Of a stretch of 64,000 nt of DNA, positions 27,131 through 37,048 are shown in pieces. Source of the DNA: Pediococcus stilesii (GTDB lineage Bacteria; Bacillota; Bacilli; Lactobacillales; Lactobacillaceae). The notes under the pieces were generated by a model. That model did no database searches. It saw nothing but the letters and a program-made list of their open reading frames with translations, and had not been told where the DNA came from. Position 1 is the stretch's first letter. Each line of letters starts with the position of its first letter. The stretch covers positions 78,861-142,860 of the forward strand of contig NZ_JQBX01000002.1 in assembly GCF_001437075.1 (NCBI RefSeq), given 5' to 3'. Made by a program: the position numbers and the translations under genes.

Positions 27131-28309
27131 TTACACTTTCGAGCGACGCAACCATAACGTTAAAATTAGTGCTGCAGCCCACATTATTATTCCGGCAATC
27201 GGCGTTTTAAACAGTCCTAAATGCGTCAACAATTGCCCACCGCCAAATGAACCAATCATAATTCCCACATTAAAGGCTGCAATATTTAAAGCCGAAGCAA
27301 TCTGTGTATCATCCGGAAGCCGAGATTCAGCCACTTGCATTGTGAACAGCTGTAGGCCTGGAACGTTCATAAATGCCAAAAATCCCATTGCAAATATTAA
27401 TATTAATCCAACAATTTGATTGCTTAATCCGATTAACATCAAAATCATTATTCCCGTCAAGGACGCAAACATCCAAGTTAGTGCCGTTAAAGGTCGGTGA
27501 TTGGCAAAGCGTCCACCCAAAGTGTTACCAATCGCCACTGCGAGCCCGTACACCAATAAAATTACTACGCTTGCGCTGGCACTCCAGCCTTGTTGAATTA
27601 AAATTGCACTCATATAAGTGTATACCGGAAAACTCGCTCCGTAACCCAAACCAGTAATTATAAATCCAATAACAATTTGTGGTTCTCGAATTAAGCGACC
27701 GATTGCTCCTTTTTTTCCGGCAACCGGTTGAGGTAAATTATTTGGAACTAAAATCGCATTTCCAATTAATGCCAAAATCCCTAAAGCCGCAATTACGGTA
27801 AATGCTACCCGCCAGCTCGCATGTTGAGCAATAAAAGTTCCCAGTGGTACACCTGTAACTGTTGCAACGGTTAGTCCAGTGAACATCATTGCAATTGCGG
27901 ATGCTCTCCGGTTTTCTTCTACTACGCTAGCGGCAATTACAGTTGCCACCGCCATGAATAGTCCATGTGCAAAGGCAGCAATTACGCGCCCAACCAATAA
28001 AATTACAAAAGTTGGGGCGACAGCCGTCAATAAATTACCGATAATGAAAGTTACCATAACCATCAATAATAATTTTTTGCGCGCTATTTTTGCCGTTATT
28101 GATGTTAAAAGTGGAGCTCCAACCGTAATCCCTGCGGCATAAATTGAAACAGTTAGTCCCGCAGTTTCTAGATTGATCCCAAAACTCTTAACGATTAAAG
28201 GCATTACACCAACGCTGATAAACTCGGTCATCCCAATTGCAAAAGCACTTAACGCAAGCGCTAATAATGTCCATGACGCACGAGTTGTTTTTACTACCGT
28301 GTTTTCCAT
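27131..28309 (-). CDS. MFS transporter, DHA1 drug/sugar efflux type
   Basis: A 392-residue 12-segment major facilitator of the DHA1/AraJ type. The N-terminal half carries GMTEFISVGVMPLIVKSFGI and the conserved GRVIAAFAHG loop. An antiporter-type motif C variant, ALGILALIGNAILVP, follows. Probably exports drugs or arabinose/sugar analogues. The start ATG 28309 has GAGGAGG 7 bases upstream. Divergent from a PadR regulator; the shared intergenic region has several dyads. Confidence 0.88.
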   Translation of the reverse strand: MENTVVKTTRASWTLLALALSAFAIGMTEFISVGVMPLIVKSFGINLETAGLTVSIYAAGITVGAPLLTSITAKIARKKLLLMVMVTFIIGNLLTAVAPTFVILLVGRVIAAFAHGLFMAVATVIAASVVEENRRASAIAMMFTGLTVATVTGVPLGTFIAQHASWRVAFTVIAALGILALIGNAILVPNNLPQPVAGKKGAIGRLIREPQIVIGFIITGLGYGASFPVYTYMSAILIQQGWSASASVVILLVYGLAVAIGNTLGGRFANHRPLTALTWMFASLTGIMILMLIGLSNQIVGLILIFAMGFLAFMNVPGLQLFTMQVAESRLPDDTQIASALNIAAFNVGIMIGSFGGGQLLTHLGLFKTPIAGIIMWAAALILTLWLRRSKV

Positions 28310-28342
28310 AACGAATCCTCCTCTTTTTGTTGACAAATATTG

Positions 28343-28407
28343 ATTATATGAGGTGGTTACTCAAAAACAAGTACGTACTAAAAAGTGCTATACATACTTT
28401 TTAGTAT
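28343..28407 (-). promoter_or_regulatory. MFS gene promoter with upstream 11-base inverted repeat
   Basis: On the minus strand TTGTTT, a 16-base spacer and TATAAT (28343-28348) form the likely promoter of the MFS gene. Just upstream, TACTAAAAAGT (28377-28387) and ACTTTTTAGTA (28397-28407) are exact reverse complements 9 bases apart, a candidate operator. Confidence 0.65.
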
Positions 28408-28441
28408 GGATTGGAGAAATAAGGTGTTCGGTTCAAAATAA

Positions 28442-28470
28442 TTGCAATATATCGAAACGATGTATATACT
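28442..28470 (+). promoter_or_regulatory. Promoter of the padR-MFS operon with dyad
   Basis: TTGCAA (28442-28447), a 17-base spacer and TATACT (28465-28470). The spacer holds an imperfect dyad, ATATATCG-AAA-CGATGTATAT (28447-28467), that fits PadR autoregulation. A further ATATATC-rich repeat lies between it and the start. Confidence 0.7.
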
Positions 28471-28532
28471 TGAAATCGTTAGTTAATATATCTTTTAGAT
28501 ATATATCGTTAAATAAGGAATCAGGTGTAAAT

Positions 28533-29075
28533 ATGTATCAGTTATTTATTTTAGGTCAACTTATGGACCATCCCATGTCGGGATATCAAATTCGAAAGGC
28601 TTTGGCCGTTATCATTGGTTCCGATCAAACCATTAGTTTTGGGGCCTTGTATCCTCAACTTGATAAACTGGCCAATGCCGGTGACATCACATTGGAATTT
28701 AAAACTTCCAGCCAACAAAGAACCCAAAAAATGGCGACAATCACTCCTCAAGGGCGGAAACATTTTAAAGAAATGATTTTGGCACCAATTGTATTAAACA
28801 AACAAACTCAGTCCGAATTTCAGATGAAGATTAATTTCTTACATTTATTAACGCATTCTCAACAACTTTCCGTCCTGGATGACTTTGAAGAGTATTTAAA
28901 TGACAAACTCAAACGACTTCGAAAAAAACAGGCGGAGTTGCCAAGCAATAAAAACATGATCGTTGCTGACATTAAAGACACTATGCGCGTTATTGATTTA
29001 AGAATCACCCGAATCGATGCACAGCTACGTTGGATTAAAAACTTAATTTTAGAATTAAATCGAGAGGAAGAGTAA
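28533..29075 (+). CDS. PadR-family transcriptional regulator
   Basis: A 180-residue PadR regulator. The winged-helix part reads LFILGQLMDHPMSGYQIRKAL, then FGALYPQLDKLANAGDITLE, followed by a long C-terminal coiled helix (EYLNDKLKRLRKKQAE). The real start is ATG 28533 with AGGTG 8 bases upstream; a longer upstream frame lacks a ribosome site. The stop is one base from the MFS gene start, so it probably controls that gene. Confidence 0.9.
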   Translation: MYQLFILGQLMDHPMSGYQIRKALAVIIGSDQTISFGALYPQLDKLANAGDITLEFKTSSQQRTQKMATITPQGRKHFKEMILAPIVLNKQTQSEFQMKINFLHLLTHSQQLSVLDDFEEYLNDKLKRLRKKQAELPSNKNMIVADIKDTMRVIDLRITRIDAQLRWIKNLILELNREEE

Positions 29076-29076
29076 C

Positions 29077-30509
29077 ATGGGTAAACTTGCATTTGTAGAT
29101 GATCCAAAGATTCAAAAAGACCGCTGGTTGATTCTAATCGCGGTCTGTATTTTCACTTTTATGTCGACTCTTGATGGGAGCATCGTAAACATCGCCCTTC
29201 CCGTCATCAGTCGTGATATGAACATTCCAATGAACCAATCCGAATGGGTCGTTTCTATTTATTTAATCGTGATTTGTATGTTATTACTATTATTTGGGAA
29301 ATTAGGCGATGCGCATGGGAAGATCCGCATCTTTAAAATTGGTTCCATCCTTTTTACCATGGGATCACTTCTTTGTGGGTTTAACACCGGATTAGCCATG
29401 TTACTATTCGCCCGTGTTGTTCAAGCCATCGGTGCCGCGATGACAATGAGTACTAATAATGGCATTATCACTGAGGTCTTTCCTTTTCAGGAACGCGGAC
29501 GGGCGCTTGAATGATTGGCTCTTTTGTCGCCCTAGGCAGCATTGCCGGCCCTGGAATTGGCGGATTAATTTTGGCACATTTGAATTGGGGATATATCTTT
29601 TGGATTAACGTCCCAATTGGTATTATTGCCATCATTATCGGTCAAAAAGTCCTCCCTAAAGACGTCATCACCACCAAACAAAAAATTGATAAGCCGGGTG
29701 CTTTTCTTTTTGCAGTTATCATGGTGACCCTCTTTGCTGGAATTTCGATTGGACAAGAAATCGGCTTTACTCATCCAATTATTCTGACGATGTTTGCACT
29801 CACCATCATTACGTTTATTAGCTTTTTATACGTTGAAACACATGTTACGGCACCAATATTATCCTTGCACATTTTTAAAAACATGCGCTTTACCCTCAGT
29901 ATTATCTGTGCATTTTTAATCTTTGTGACCAACTTCTTTTTCAATGTTATTGCACCATTTTACTTAGAAAATGCGCTTGGAATGGCGGCCAACTATGCCG
30001 GATATACTTTAATGATTTTTCCGCTGGTTAATGTCGTTGTCGCACCAGTTTCTGGTACAATTTCCGACAAAATTGGTTCTGAAAAATTAACATTCATTGG
30101 ACTAATTATTATTTTATTCGCCCAACTGGGTTATATTGTTACCAATGTTGCCACTCCGCTTTGGTTATTCATGTTCTTTATTGGATTAAATGGTCTTGGA
30201 AACGGGATTTTCCAAGCTCCTAATAATGCCCTTGTAATGGGTTCTGTTGAGCCCAAAGAACTTGGCGTCGCGGGTGGAATTAACGCTTTGGCACGTGAAT
30301 TAGGAATGGTCGTCGGAATTTCATTTGCAACTACCGTGCTGTTTTCTGCAATGAGTAAATCCGCGGGAAGAACTGTCACCTCTTACATTCCTGGTCATCC
30401 AGAAATTTTTATTGCCGGTATGCATGTGGCCTTCATTGTTTCATTCATAATTTGTTTAGTTTCGATTGTCATTACGAGCATGCGCTTATTCAAAAAAGCA
30501 CGCATTTAG
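29077..30509 (+). pseudogene. DHA2 (EmrB/QacA-type) drug MFS transporter, frameshifted
   Basis: Two overlapping frames together encode a full 14-segment DHA2 transporter. Frame 1 (29077-29514) ends FQERGRALE-stop. Frame 2 (29511-30509) resumes MIGSFVALGSIAGPGIGG. Adding one G in CTTGAATGATT restores the family sequence RALGMIGS, so a single base has been lost. The stop and the downstream ATG overlap as ATGA, so reinitiation making two halves is formally possible. PadR lies directly upstream. The break could be real decay, phase variation or a sequencing error. Confidence 0.85.
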
Positions 30510-30514
30510 GAAAA

Positions 30515-30575
30515 CAAAAAACGAGATGGTTAATCGGGTTGGAATGTACCCGAATCAATCATCTCGTTTTTTATA
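30515..30575. terminator. Bidirectional terminator between MFS pseudogene and htrA
   Basis: Stem AAAAAACGAGATG / CATCTCGTTTTTT with an inner CGGGT/ACCCG pairing and T runs on both strands. Serves the convergent genes ending at 30509 and 30576. Confidence 0.92.
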
Positions 30576-31835
30576 TTATTTGCTTGTGCTCGTAGTTAAC
30601 GAACTCGTTGTTTTAGTTAATTTGACGTTCACAGTTTTATATTTACCATCGCGGTAATAGCCGACCTCAATGGTATCGTTAATTTTATGTTTATAGAGCG
30701 CTTCTCTTAATCCAGCGGTATCGGTGATCGCTTTCCCATCAATTTTAGTTACGACATCATATTTTTTCAATCCTGCGTTTTTAGCGGGACCGTCATTGGT
30801 GGTCTGCATAATAACAGCTCCATCAGTAACAGACGTTGGTAATTTCAAAATTGATTTTTGTTGCGACGAAGAAATTTCAGTCAAATCGACCAATGATACA
30901 CCCAATGCTGGACGCGTAATTTTACCATCCTTAACCAACTGATCGATAATTGATACCACTTCGTTTGATGGAATCGCAAATCCCATTCCTTCAACGGTGG
31001 CATTGTCCCCCGATCCGCTTGAAGAAAGTTTCATGGAGTTAATTCCAATTACTTGCCCCGCCAGATTGATCAACGGACCACCGGAGTTTCCAGAGTTAAT
31101 TGCCGCATCGGTTTGTATAACTGTGGCTTCACTTGCCCCCTGTCCGTCTTCACTAGTTGTTTCGACCGTTCGTTTCTTAGCCGATATAATTCCTTGTGTC
31201 AAAGAGGTTGCGTACTGAGAACCAAGTGGTGAACCAATTGCTAAGGCCGTTTCACCAACTTTAATATTATCAGAATCGCCAAAACTAGCGACGGTTGTGA
31301 CCGCTGAAGAATTAATTTTTAAGACAGCTAAATCAGTCACGCTATCCGTTCCGACAATTTTAGCGGGCATTTTTTTACCATCGCTCATAATAATCTCAAG
31401 CGAATTAGAACCACTGACAACGTGATTATTTGTAACGATATAAGCGGAATCCCCACTCTTCTTATAAATCACACCGGATCCTTCAGAAGCCGTCTCCAGT
31501 TCACCAGATGAAGAAGACTTCGAGGACGAAGAGCCCGATTGGTCACCAAAAATGGAACTAATGATACTATCTGAGCTATTAGAACTGGTCTTCTGTAAAT
31601 TAATAACCGACACAACCGAGTCTTTTATCGTTGAAAATGCTTTTGACGACTGGCTGCTAACATTTACTTTCACATTACTGGTTGCTGTTGACCCCGAAGA
31701 GTTAGATCCCGTTGGAACAGCAGTACTTGATGATTCAATTTTGTTCTGGACAAAACTGGCTCCACCATAAGCAATTCCACCGCCAAGTAAACCAGCAATT
31801 GCCGCTGTAATCACCACTTTGTTGTTCATTTTCAT
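30576..31835 (-). CDS. htrA: HtrA/DegP-like membrane-anchored serine protease
   Basis: Surface quality-control protease of 419 residues. An N-terminal membrane anchor (about 7-30) and a Ser-rich linker (35-115) precede the trypsin-like domain, with catalytic triad H138 (TNNHVV), D168 (TDLAVL) and S251 (GNSGGPL). A PDZ domain follows at about 320-405. Degrades misfolded exported proteins. Last gene of the WalRK operon, its usual place in lactobacilli, about 120 bases after walJ. Confidence 0.96.
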   Translation of the reverse strand: MKMNNKVVITAAIAGLLGGGIAYGGASFVQNKIESSSTAVPTGSNSSGSTATSNVKVNVSSQSSKAFSTIKDSVVSVINLQKTSSNSSDSIISSIFGDQSGSSSSKSSSSGELETASEGSGVIYKKSGDSAYIVTNNHVVSGSNSLEIIMSDGKKMPAKIVGTDSVTDLAVLKINSSAVTTVASFGDSDNIKVGETALAIGSPLGSQYATSLTQGIISAKKRTVETTSEDGQGASEATVIQTDAAINSGNSGGPLINLAGQVIGINSMKLSSSGSGDNATVEGMGFAIPSNEVVSIIDQLVKDGKITRPALGVSLVDLTEISSSQQKSILKLPTSVTDGAVIMQTTNDGPAKNAGLKKYDVVTKIDGKAITDTAGLREALYKHKINDTIEVGYYRDGKYKTVNVKLTKTTSSLTTSTSK

Positions 31836-31956
31836 AAGAATACGCGGATTTCCCGCTCCCTCCCCATAAACTAATTTTGATTAACACCATTGTATACCGT
31901 AAATGAGTATCTTCTGTGAATTTTATGCTTAAATTTCTAAAAAATTATAACATTAA

Positions 31957-32757
31957 TTAAATCAAAGTTAACGGATCAGCTACTGTATGATCTGTGTCTA
32001 AAATTTGGAAATCGTGTCCCACGGCTAAATCGTGGTTTTGCATCATCGAACTAACCGTCAGATGTGCCAATTCTTTCATGTTGTTGTGCAAGCTAAGGTG
32101 TCCCAGAAAAATTTTCTTGGTTCGATTACCCATCACGTCCATTAAAGCATTAGCCCCATCCTCATTTGATAAATGACCGTGGTCGCCCATAATTCTCTGC
32201 TTCAATGGCCATGGATAACCGCCCATCCGCAGCATTTCGGTGTCGTGGTTCACTTCAAAAAGATACCCGTCGGCATTTTTAATCGTACCGGCCACTCGGT
32301 CTGATACATAGCCGGTATCCGTTAAGATAACGAAGGATTTTCCCGCATGATGAAATTCATAAAATTGAGGTTCAGCCGCATCATGTGAAACCGCAAAACT
32401 TTCAATGTCTAAGTCATTCAATGATTTCGTGGTATTGGGGTCAAAAACAAACTTCTGTTCAGTTGGAATTTTACCAACTTTTCCATCAATTGCGTCCCAT
32501 GTCCCCTTGTTAGCATAAATATCGATGCCGTACTTTCGCGCTAAAACGCCAACACTTTGAATATGGTCTGAATGCTCGTGCGTCACAAATAATGAATCAA
32601 CGTCACTAATATCACGTCCAACACTTTCCATTAATCCGGCAATTTTTTTGCCACTAAGACCGGCATCTACCAGTACTTTGTGTCCTGGCGTTTCAATGTA
32701 TGTAACATTTCCCGTGCTACCACTGGCAAGCACGCTAACTTTTAAACCATCTTCCAT
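31957..32757 (-). CDS. walJ: WalJ/YycJ metallo-beta-lactamase-fold hydrolase
   Basis: A 266-residue cytoplasmic MBL-fold protein, probably a 5'-3' nuclease linked to cell-wall and DNA-repair phenotypes in relatives. The metal site is THEHSDHI (near residue 59). Further marks are ASGSTGNVTYIETP at the N-terminus, LTDTGYVSD and the C-terminal HLSLHNN. The start ATG 32757 has AAGG upstream. Usual position between yycI and htrA. Confidence 0.94.
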   Translation of the reverse strand: MEDGLKVSVLASGSTGNVTYIETPGHKVLVDAGLSGKKIAGLMESVGRDISDVDSLFVTHEHSDHIQSVGVLARKYGIDIYANKGTWDAIDGKVGKIPTEQKFVFDPNTTKSLNDLDIESFAVSHDAAEPQFYEFHHAGKSFVILTDTGYVSDRVAGTIKNADGYLFEVNHDTEMLRMGGYPWPLKQRIMGDHGHLSNEDGANALMDVMGNRTKKIFLGHLSLHNNMKELAHLTVSSMMQNHDLAVGHDFQILDTDHTVADPLTLI

Positions 32758-32827
32758 TAATTTGACCTTCCTACTTAATTTAACTTCAATTACAACAAAA
32801 TTTGAACTTCAAATGAAGCTCGAACTA

Positions 32828-33865
32828 TCATTCAGATTCGGAATTGGCACCGGAACTACTAGACTGTGAAGTAATGGCTGAGCTTCCAGTACTAGCACTG
32901 GAAGTCACCGAGCTACCACTGGTTGTATCAGCGCTAGAATTACTGCTTGCTGAATTTAATGCCGTGCTAATTCGAGCCGTTTCTCCAGATGCTGATGAAG
33001 CTTCCTCAGAACTGCTTGAAACACTATCGACAACTTGCTGTACCGTCTTGGTCGATTCGCTTGCTTCTGAATCTTTTTTAATTAAAACTCCCGAGAAGGC
33101 GTTAATCCTCTTCGTCTCAATTCCCGTGCTACTCTTACTCTTGATTCCTATAATCCATGTCGGAACATATACTACGCCGTTATCCGTCGTAAGTAAATTA
33201 GTGTAACCTAACTCGGCCCATTCTATCTTTGAATTATTTGGAATTTCATTATACTGATACAGCCAAGTTACTGCTCTCGTTTGACTAATTAAATCACTTT
33301 CCTCACGGAGCTGCTCTTGATTAGCAAGATGACCTTGCGTGTATCCCGTAACTTCTTGTGCACCATTAACGTAAAAAATTAGTTGCCCCGCCTTTGAATA
33401 AACGGGACGTCCGTCAATCATTTGTGTATAAACAATCTGCGTGGAATTACTCAAATTAACATTGTAAGTGTATTGAGAACCAAAAATAATGTTGTTTCGA
33501 TTTTTCACAAAAGCATTCAACGTTTTTTGTGGCTGTTTAACATTAATCGTAACTGGATCCGCTAAAGTACTATAAATCTTATCACCACTGACCCTAGCGT
33601 CTTGATCAATCAATCTTTTTAAATCATTTTTTAAAGAAGTATCCACTTTTGCCGATGCGTAATATCCACTTGATTTGGTGTTAGAAAGTGGCATGTACGT
33701 GATCTGGTCATTACGCATTTCTTTTAAAATTGTAGTATTTCGACTTGAGCTTGTCGACGAAACCGTCCCAGATTCTAATTGATATTGCCAATAGGAGCCA
33801 AACAAATACGCATTTAGAATTGCGAAGACGATAATAAAAATAACTTCTATTCTTCTAAAATCCAC
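32828..33865 (-). CDS. yycI: YycI, WalRK regulatory membrane protein
   Basis: A 345-residue protein with one N-terminal membrane segment (about residues 7-27) and an extracytoplasmic YycI domain. With YycH it sits in the membrane next to WalK and modulates its activity. The C-terminal 70 residues are a low-complexity Ser/Ala/Thr/Glu tail, longer than in typical YycI. Follows yycH closely. Confidence 0.92.
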   Translation of the reverse strand: MDFRRIEVIFIIVFAILNAYLFGSYWQYQLESGTVSSTSSSRNTTILKEMRNDQITYMPLSNTKSSGYYASAKVDTSLKNDLKRLIDQDARVSGDKIYSTLADPVTINVKQPQKTLNAFVKNRNNIIFGSQYTYNVNLSNSTQIVYTQMIDGRPVYSKAGQLIFYVNGAQEVTGYTQGHLANQEQLREESDLISQTRAVTWLYQYNEIPNNSKIEWAELGYTNLLTTDNGVVYVPTWIIGIKSKSSTGIETKRINAFSGVLIKKDSEASESTKTVQQVVDSVSSSSEEASSASGETARISTALNSASSNSSADTTSGSSVTSSASTGSSAITSQSSSSGANSESE

Positions 33866-33881
33866 TTTTGCTTCTCTCCTC

Positions 33882-35180
33882 TCAACTAATTAAATCTCGA
33901 TAAGATGTCCAGTCTCCGCGGTATTTAATATACCAAGTTGGTTCTAGCTCAACCGTTGAATTGGCCGAAACTTTCCCAGACCAATCATAGCCAACATCAA
34001 TGTCTTCAATTTTTTTAGTATCAATTCCATTTAGTTCTAATTGATTCAATATTGTTTCCGTGCTTGGTAATTCCTTATTGTTTTCCGACGTAGGCACTGG
34101 TACATCAAGGTTGTATATTGAAAAAGCAGTCGTTAATTCAGAAGATTGACGAGAAACCTTGATTGTCCCTAACCCATCATTATTAAAGATTGGAAAGCCA
34201 CCAACGTAGTCCCTGAATTCAGCTTGATATTGGCTTGGATGGAAATTGAAGTACCGCATGTTATCAACCTGAACACCCAGCTGTTTCATTTGATAAAAGC
34301 TTTTCTCAATATTTGTTTTTAAATCACCGTTCTTACCATTATTTTTGCTAGTGTCATTAAACGTTGCTGAACCATCATTTTGGATCAGAAGACGCTTAGC
34401 ATTATTAGCAGTTACGTATTCCGTTCCATCTTTAACCTTCTTGGTATCAATTGAATCAGCATCCGTGTCAGTCAGTAAATTAGCGGTAAACACACTGCTG
34501 CTTTCTTTATTAATCAAAAAGCTGTAATAAGGTACTTCGATGGAATCCGGATAGTCGTTAATCAGCTTGTGATTCATAATCTTTTCTTTAACGCCATACT
34601 CTTGATCATTATTTTTAACTATCTTTCTCAAGCTTTTGAGACTCTGTTTCGTGACCTTTATTTGATAAACGTCGTACGTTTTATCATCTAATAAAAAGAA
34701 CTCATTTTTCCGATCTAAATTAATCACGATTTGACTAACTTCGGTATTCGTATCCATTTTTTGATCATACACGCTGCTTAGTATTTGACCCGTAACATTG
34801 CTTGGATACTTTAACATTAAGCTCCGCGTCATGCTCGCATAGTCTAAAAAGCGTTCCTTGTTTCCACGTGAAACACGTGTTGAACTTTCTAACTTCCATT
34901 TTGAAAGTTCATTAATAATTGCTTTTGAAAGGCTTTTTTTAGAGCTGTTGATTAATGTTTGTTTTTGATTTGAGTTAGTGTAGATAACCTGGGTTGGGAG
35001 AATCACATCACTCATATCCCGACTAACCTGGTTTGATTGTACTTTCTCAGTTGAAACCTGTTTTGCACGCTCATAGCGCGCCGGATTTGTCCAAATAATC
35101 CAAGACAGCGCCATACTTGCAAGTGCTAAAAGCGCCAATATTACATGTCGTGCAATTTTACGAGTTTTAGTGTCTTTCAT
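33882..35180 (-). CDS. yycH: YycH, WalRK regulatory membrane protein
   Basis: A 432-residue protein with an N-terminal membrane segment (about 9-30) and a large extracytoplasmic YycH domain ending in a typical TWYIKYRGDW motif. The start is set at ATG 35180, overlapping the walK stop (TAATG). A TTG three codons upstream is possible. Works with YycI on the sensor kinase. Confidence 0.92.
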   Translation of the reverse strand: MKDTKTRKIARHVILALLALASMALSWIIWTNPARYERAKQVSTEKVQSNQVSRDMSDVILPTQVIYTNSNQKQTLINSSKKSLSKAIINELSKWKLESSTRVSRGNKERFLDYASMTRSLMLKYPSNVTGQILSSVYDQKMDTNTEVSQIVINLDRKNEFFLLDDKTYDVYQIKVTKQSLKSLRKIVKNNDQEYGVKEKIMNHKLINDYPDSIEVPYYSFLINKESSSVFTANLLTDTDADSIDTKKVKDGTEYVTANNAKRLLIQNDGSATFNDTSKNNGKNGDLKTNIEKSFYQMKQLGVQVDNMRYFNFHPSQYQAEFRDYVGGFPIFNNDGLGTIKVSRQSSELTTAFSIYNLDVPVPTSENNKELPSTETILNQLELNGIDTKKIEDIDVGYDWSGKVSANSTVELEPTWYIKYRGDWTSYRDLIS

Positions 35181-37027
35181 TATTCCCAAGTATCTCCTTC
35201 CTCAAATGGTTCATATGGAAGTGAAATATAAAAGGTCGAGCCTTCGCCTTCACGACTTTCGACCCAAATTCGACCACCATGCATCTGAATTACTTCTTTT
35301 GAAATTGCCAATCCCAAACCGGTTCCACCTTGAGCACGGGAACGGGCCTTATCCACTCGATAGAAACGGTCAAAGACGTGACTGATCGCATCCTTTGGAA
35401 TTCCTAGCCCTTGGTCTGTGATACTCATAATAACGTGATTGTGCGTCTCTAATAGGCGACACGTAATCACACTTCCATCCGGTGAATACTTGATCGCATT
35501 GTTCATAATGTTATCCAGTACTTGTTGAATTTTATCGGTATCAATTTCGACCCAAATATCACGACGCGTGAAATCACGTTTAATCGAGTAACTTTTATCA
35601 TGTTCGTCATTATTTTTTAAAATCATGTCGAATCGATCAAGAATGTGATTAAAGAGCTCGTTTAAGTTAACATACTCTAACTCTAATTTTGCCGTCCCAG
35701 AATCCATCCGCGACAGATTAAGTAAATCGTTAATCATTCGCATCATTCGGTCTGTTTCCTCTTGCGTGACCTTTAAAAAGTTGGGAGCAACATCAGGATC
35801 TTTCCAGGCACCCTCTACCAAAGCTTCGATATAACTTTTCATACTTGTTAGTGGTGTTCGTAATTCATGAGAAACATTTGAAACAAATTGCTTTCGATCT
35901 TGATCAATCTTTTGCTGCTCAGTAACATCGTGCAAAACACAAACCAATCCACTAATAAATCCTGATTCACGTTGAATCAAGGCGAAGGAGGCGTGTAAAA
36001 TTAAATCCTGTTTTTCATCTGACAAATCTAAAACAACTTGTTCTTGATTTTCAAGCAGGTCACGTAGCGTAAACGTCCCCCGCAAATCTAAAATATCTAG
36101 AATCGATTTACCCACAATTTGGTCTGTCTCTAAACTCAAAAAGTCGGTCGCCATTTCGTTAACAATCGTAATTCGTCCTCGGCGATCCGTTGCCAAAACA
36201 CCATCGGTCATGTATCCCAAAACGGAATCCAAGCGACGCCGTTCTGATTCTGTAGACTCTTGCGATTCCTCGACGCGAACGGAAAGCTCATTAACCGCCG
36301 TTGCAAGTTGACCTAATTCGTCATCGCCGTAGATTTGAACTTGGCCGGAATAGTCTCCACGAGCAATTTGTAACGTTCTTTGACGCATTTCCTCAATTGG
36401 ACGCGTAATCGCGCGTGAAATTAGAATTGCCAACACAAGTCCAATCGACACCGCAATTAACGCTGCTACCACAAAAATTAACGTTATATTGTTAACGTTT
36501 TGGTAAACTGATTCAAGATTGGCACGAATGTAAATAACACCCGTCAAGTTATTGGTTGCTCCCGATGTGTTGATTAAAGGAACAATCGAAACAAAATAGC
36601 GCGTGTTATTCGTCTTATTGTACGAAACTTGTTGATACGTTCGCGTGTTATAAATCACGTCTTTGACATTACGGTCAGTCGTTTTTTGGCCGACAATACT
36701 TTGTCCGGTGCTGTTACTGGTTCCCCGAATAACTCCCTTAGCGTCAATTACGCGAATTTCGGTGATATTTTGATTATTAACGTTACCAATAATCTCCGAA
36801 ATCTGAGTATTAGCTTTTTTAGTACTCGATCGCTCTAATTGATCGCTAATTTCATTTTCAACGTACGGCTGAAGTTGAACCTGCGTTTTAAACTGGTTTA
36901 AATTTTGAGTCTCAAGTTGACGCACAAAAATAACCCCAACGACTTCCAACGTTACGACTAATAACATTGCAAACACTAGAGCTATTTTAAAGTTAATTGA
37001 TTTGAAAAAACTCGTTCTTTTATTCAT
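35180..37027 (-). CDS. walK: WalK sensor histidine kinase
   Basis: Essential cell-wall homeostasis kinase of 615 residues. It has membrane segments at about 12-34 and 180-203 flanking an extracytoplasmic PAS-like domain, then HAMP (205-257) and PAS (about 265-370). HisKA carries the phosphorylated H387 in VSHELRTP. The ATPase domain ends with FDRFYRVDKARSRAQGGTGLGL. Phosphorylates WalR. Starts about 20 bases after walR. Confidence 0.97.
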   Translation of the reverse strand: MNKRTSFFKSINFKIALVFAMLLVVTLEVVGVIFVRQLETQNLNQFKTQVQLQPYVENEISDQLERSSTKKANTQISEIIGNVNNQNITEIRVIDAKGVIRGTSNSTGQSIVGQKTTDRNVKDVIYNTRTYQQVSYNKTNNTRYFVSIVPLINTSGATNNLTGVIYIRANLESVYQNVNNITLIFVVAALIAVSIGLVLAILISRAITRPIEEMRQRTLQIARGDYSGQVQIYGDDELGQLATAVNELSVRVEESQESTESERRRLDSVLGYMTDGVLATDRRGRITIVNEMATDFLSLETDQIVGKSILDILDLRGTFTLRDLLENQEQVVLDLSDEKQDLILHASFALIQRESGFISGLVCVLHDVTEQQKIDQDRKQFVSNVSHELRTPLTSMKSYIEALVEGAWKDPDVAPNFLKVTQEETDRMMRMINDLLNLSRMDSGTAKLELEYVNLNELFNHILDRFDMILKNNDEHDKSYSIKRDFTRRDIWVEIDTDKIQQVLDNIMNNAIKYSPDGSVITCRLLETHNHVIMSITDQGLGIPKDAISHVFDRFYRVDKARSRAQGGTGLGLAISKEVIQMHGGRIWVESREGEGSTFYISLPYEPFEEGDTWE

Positions 37028-37048
37028 TTAATCTCCAAAAACCTTGAA

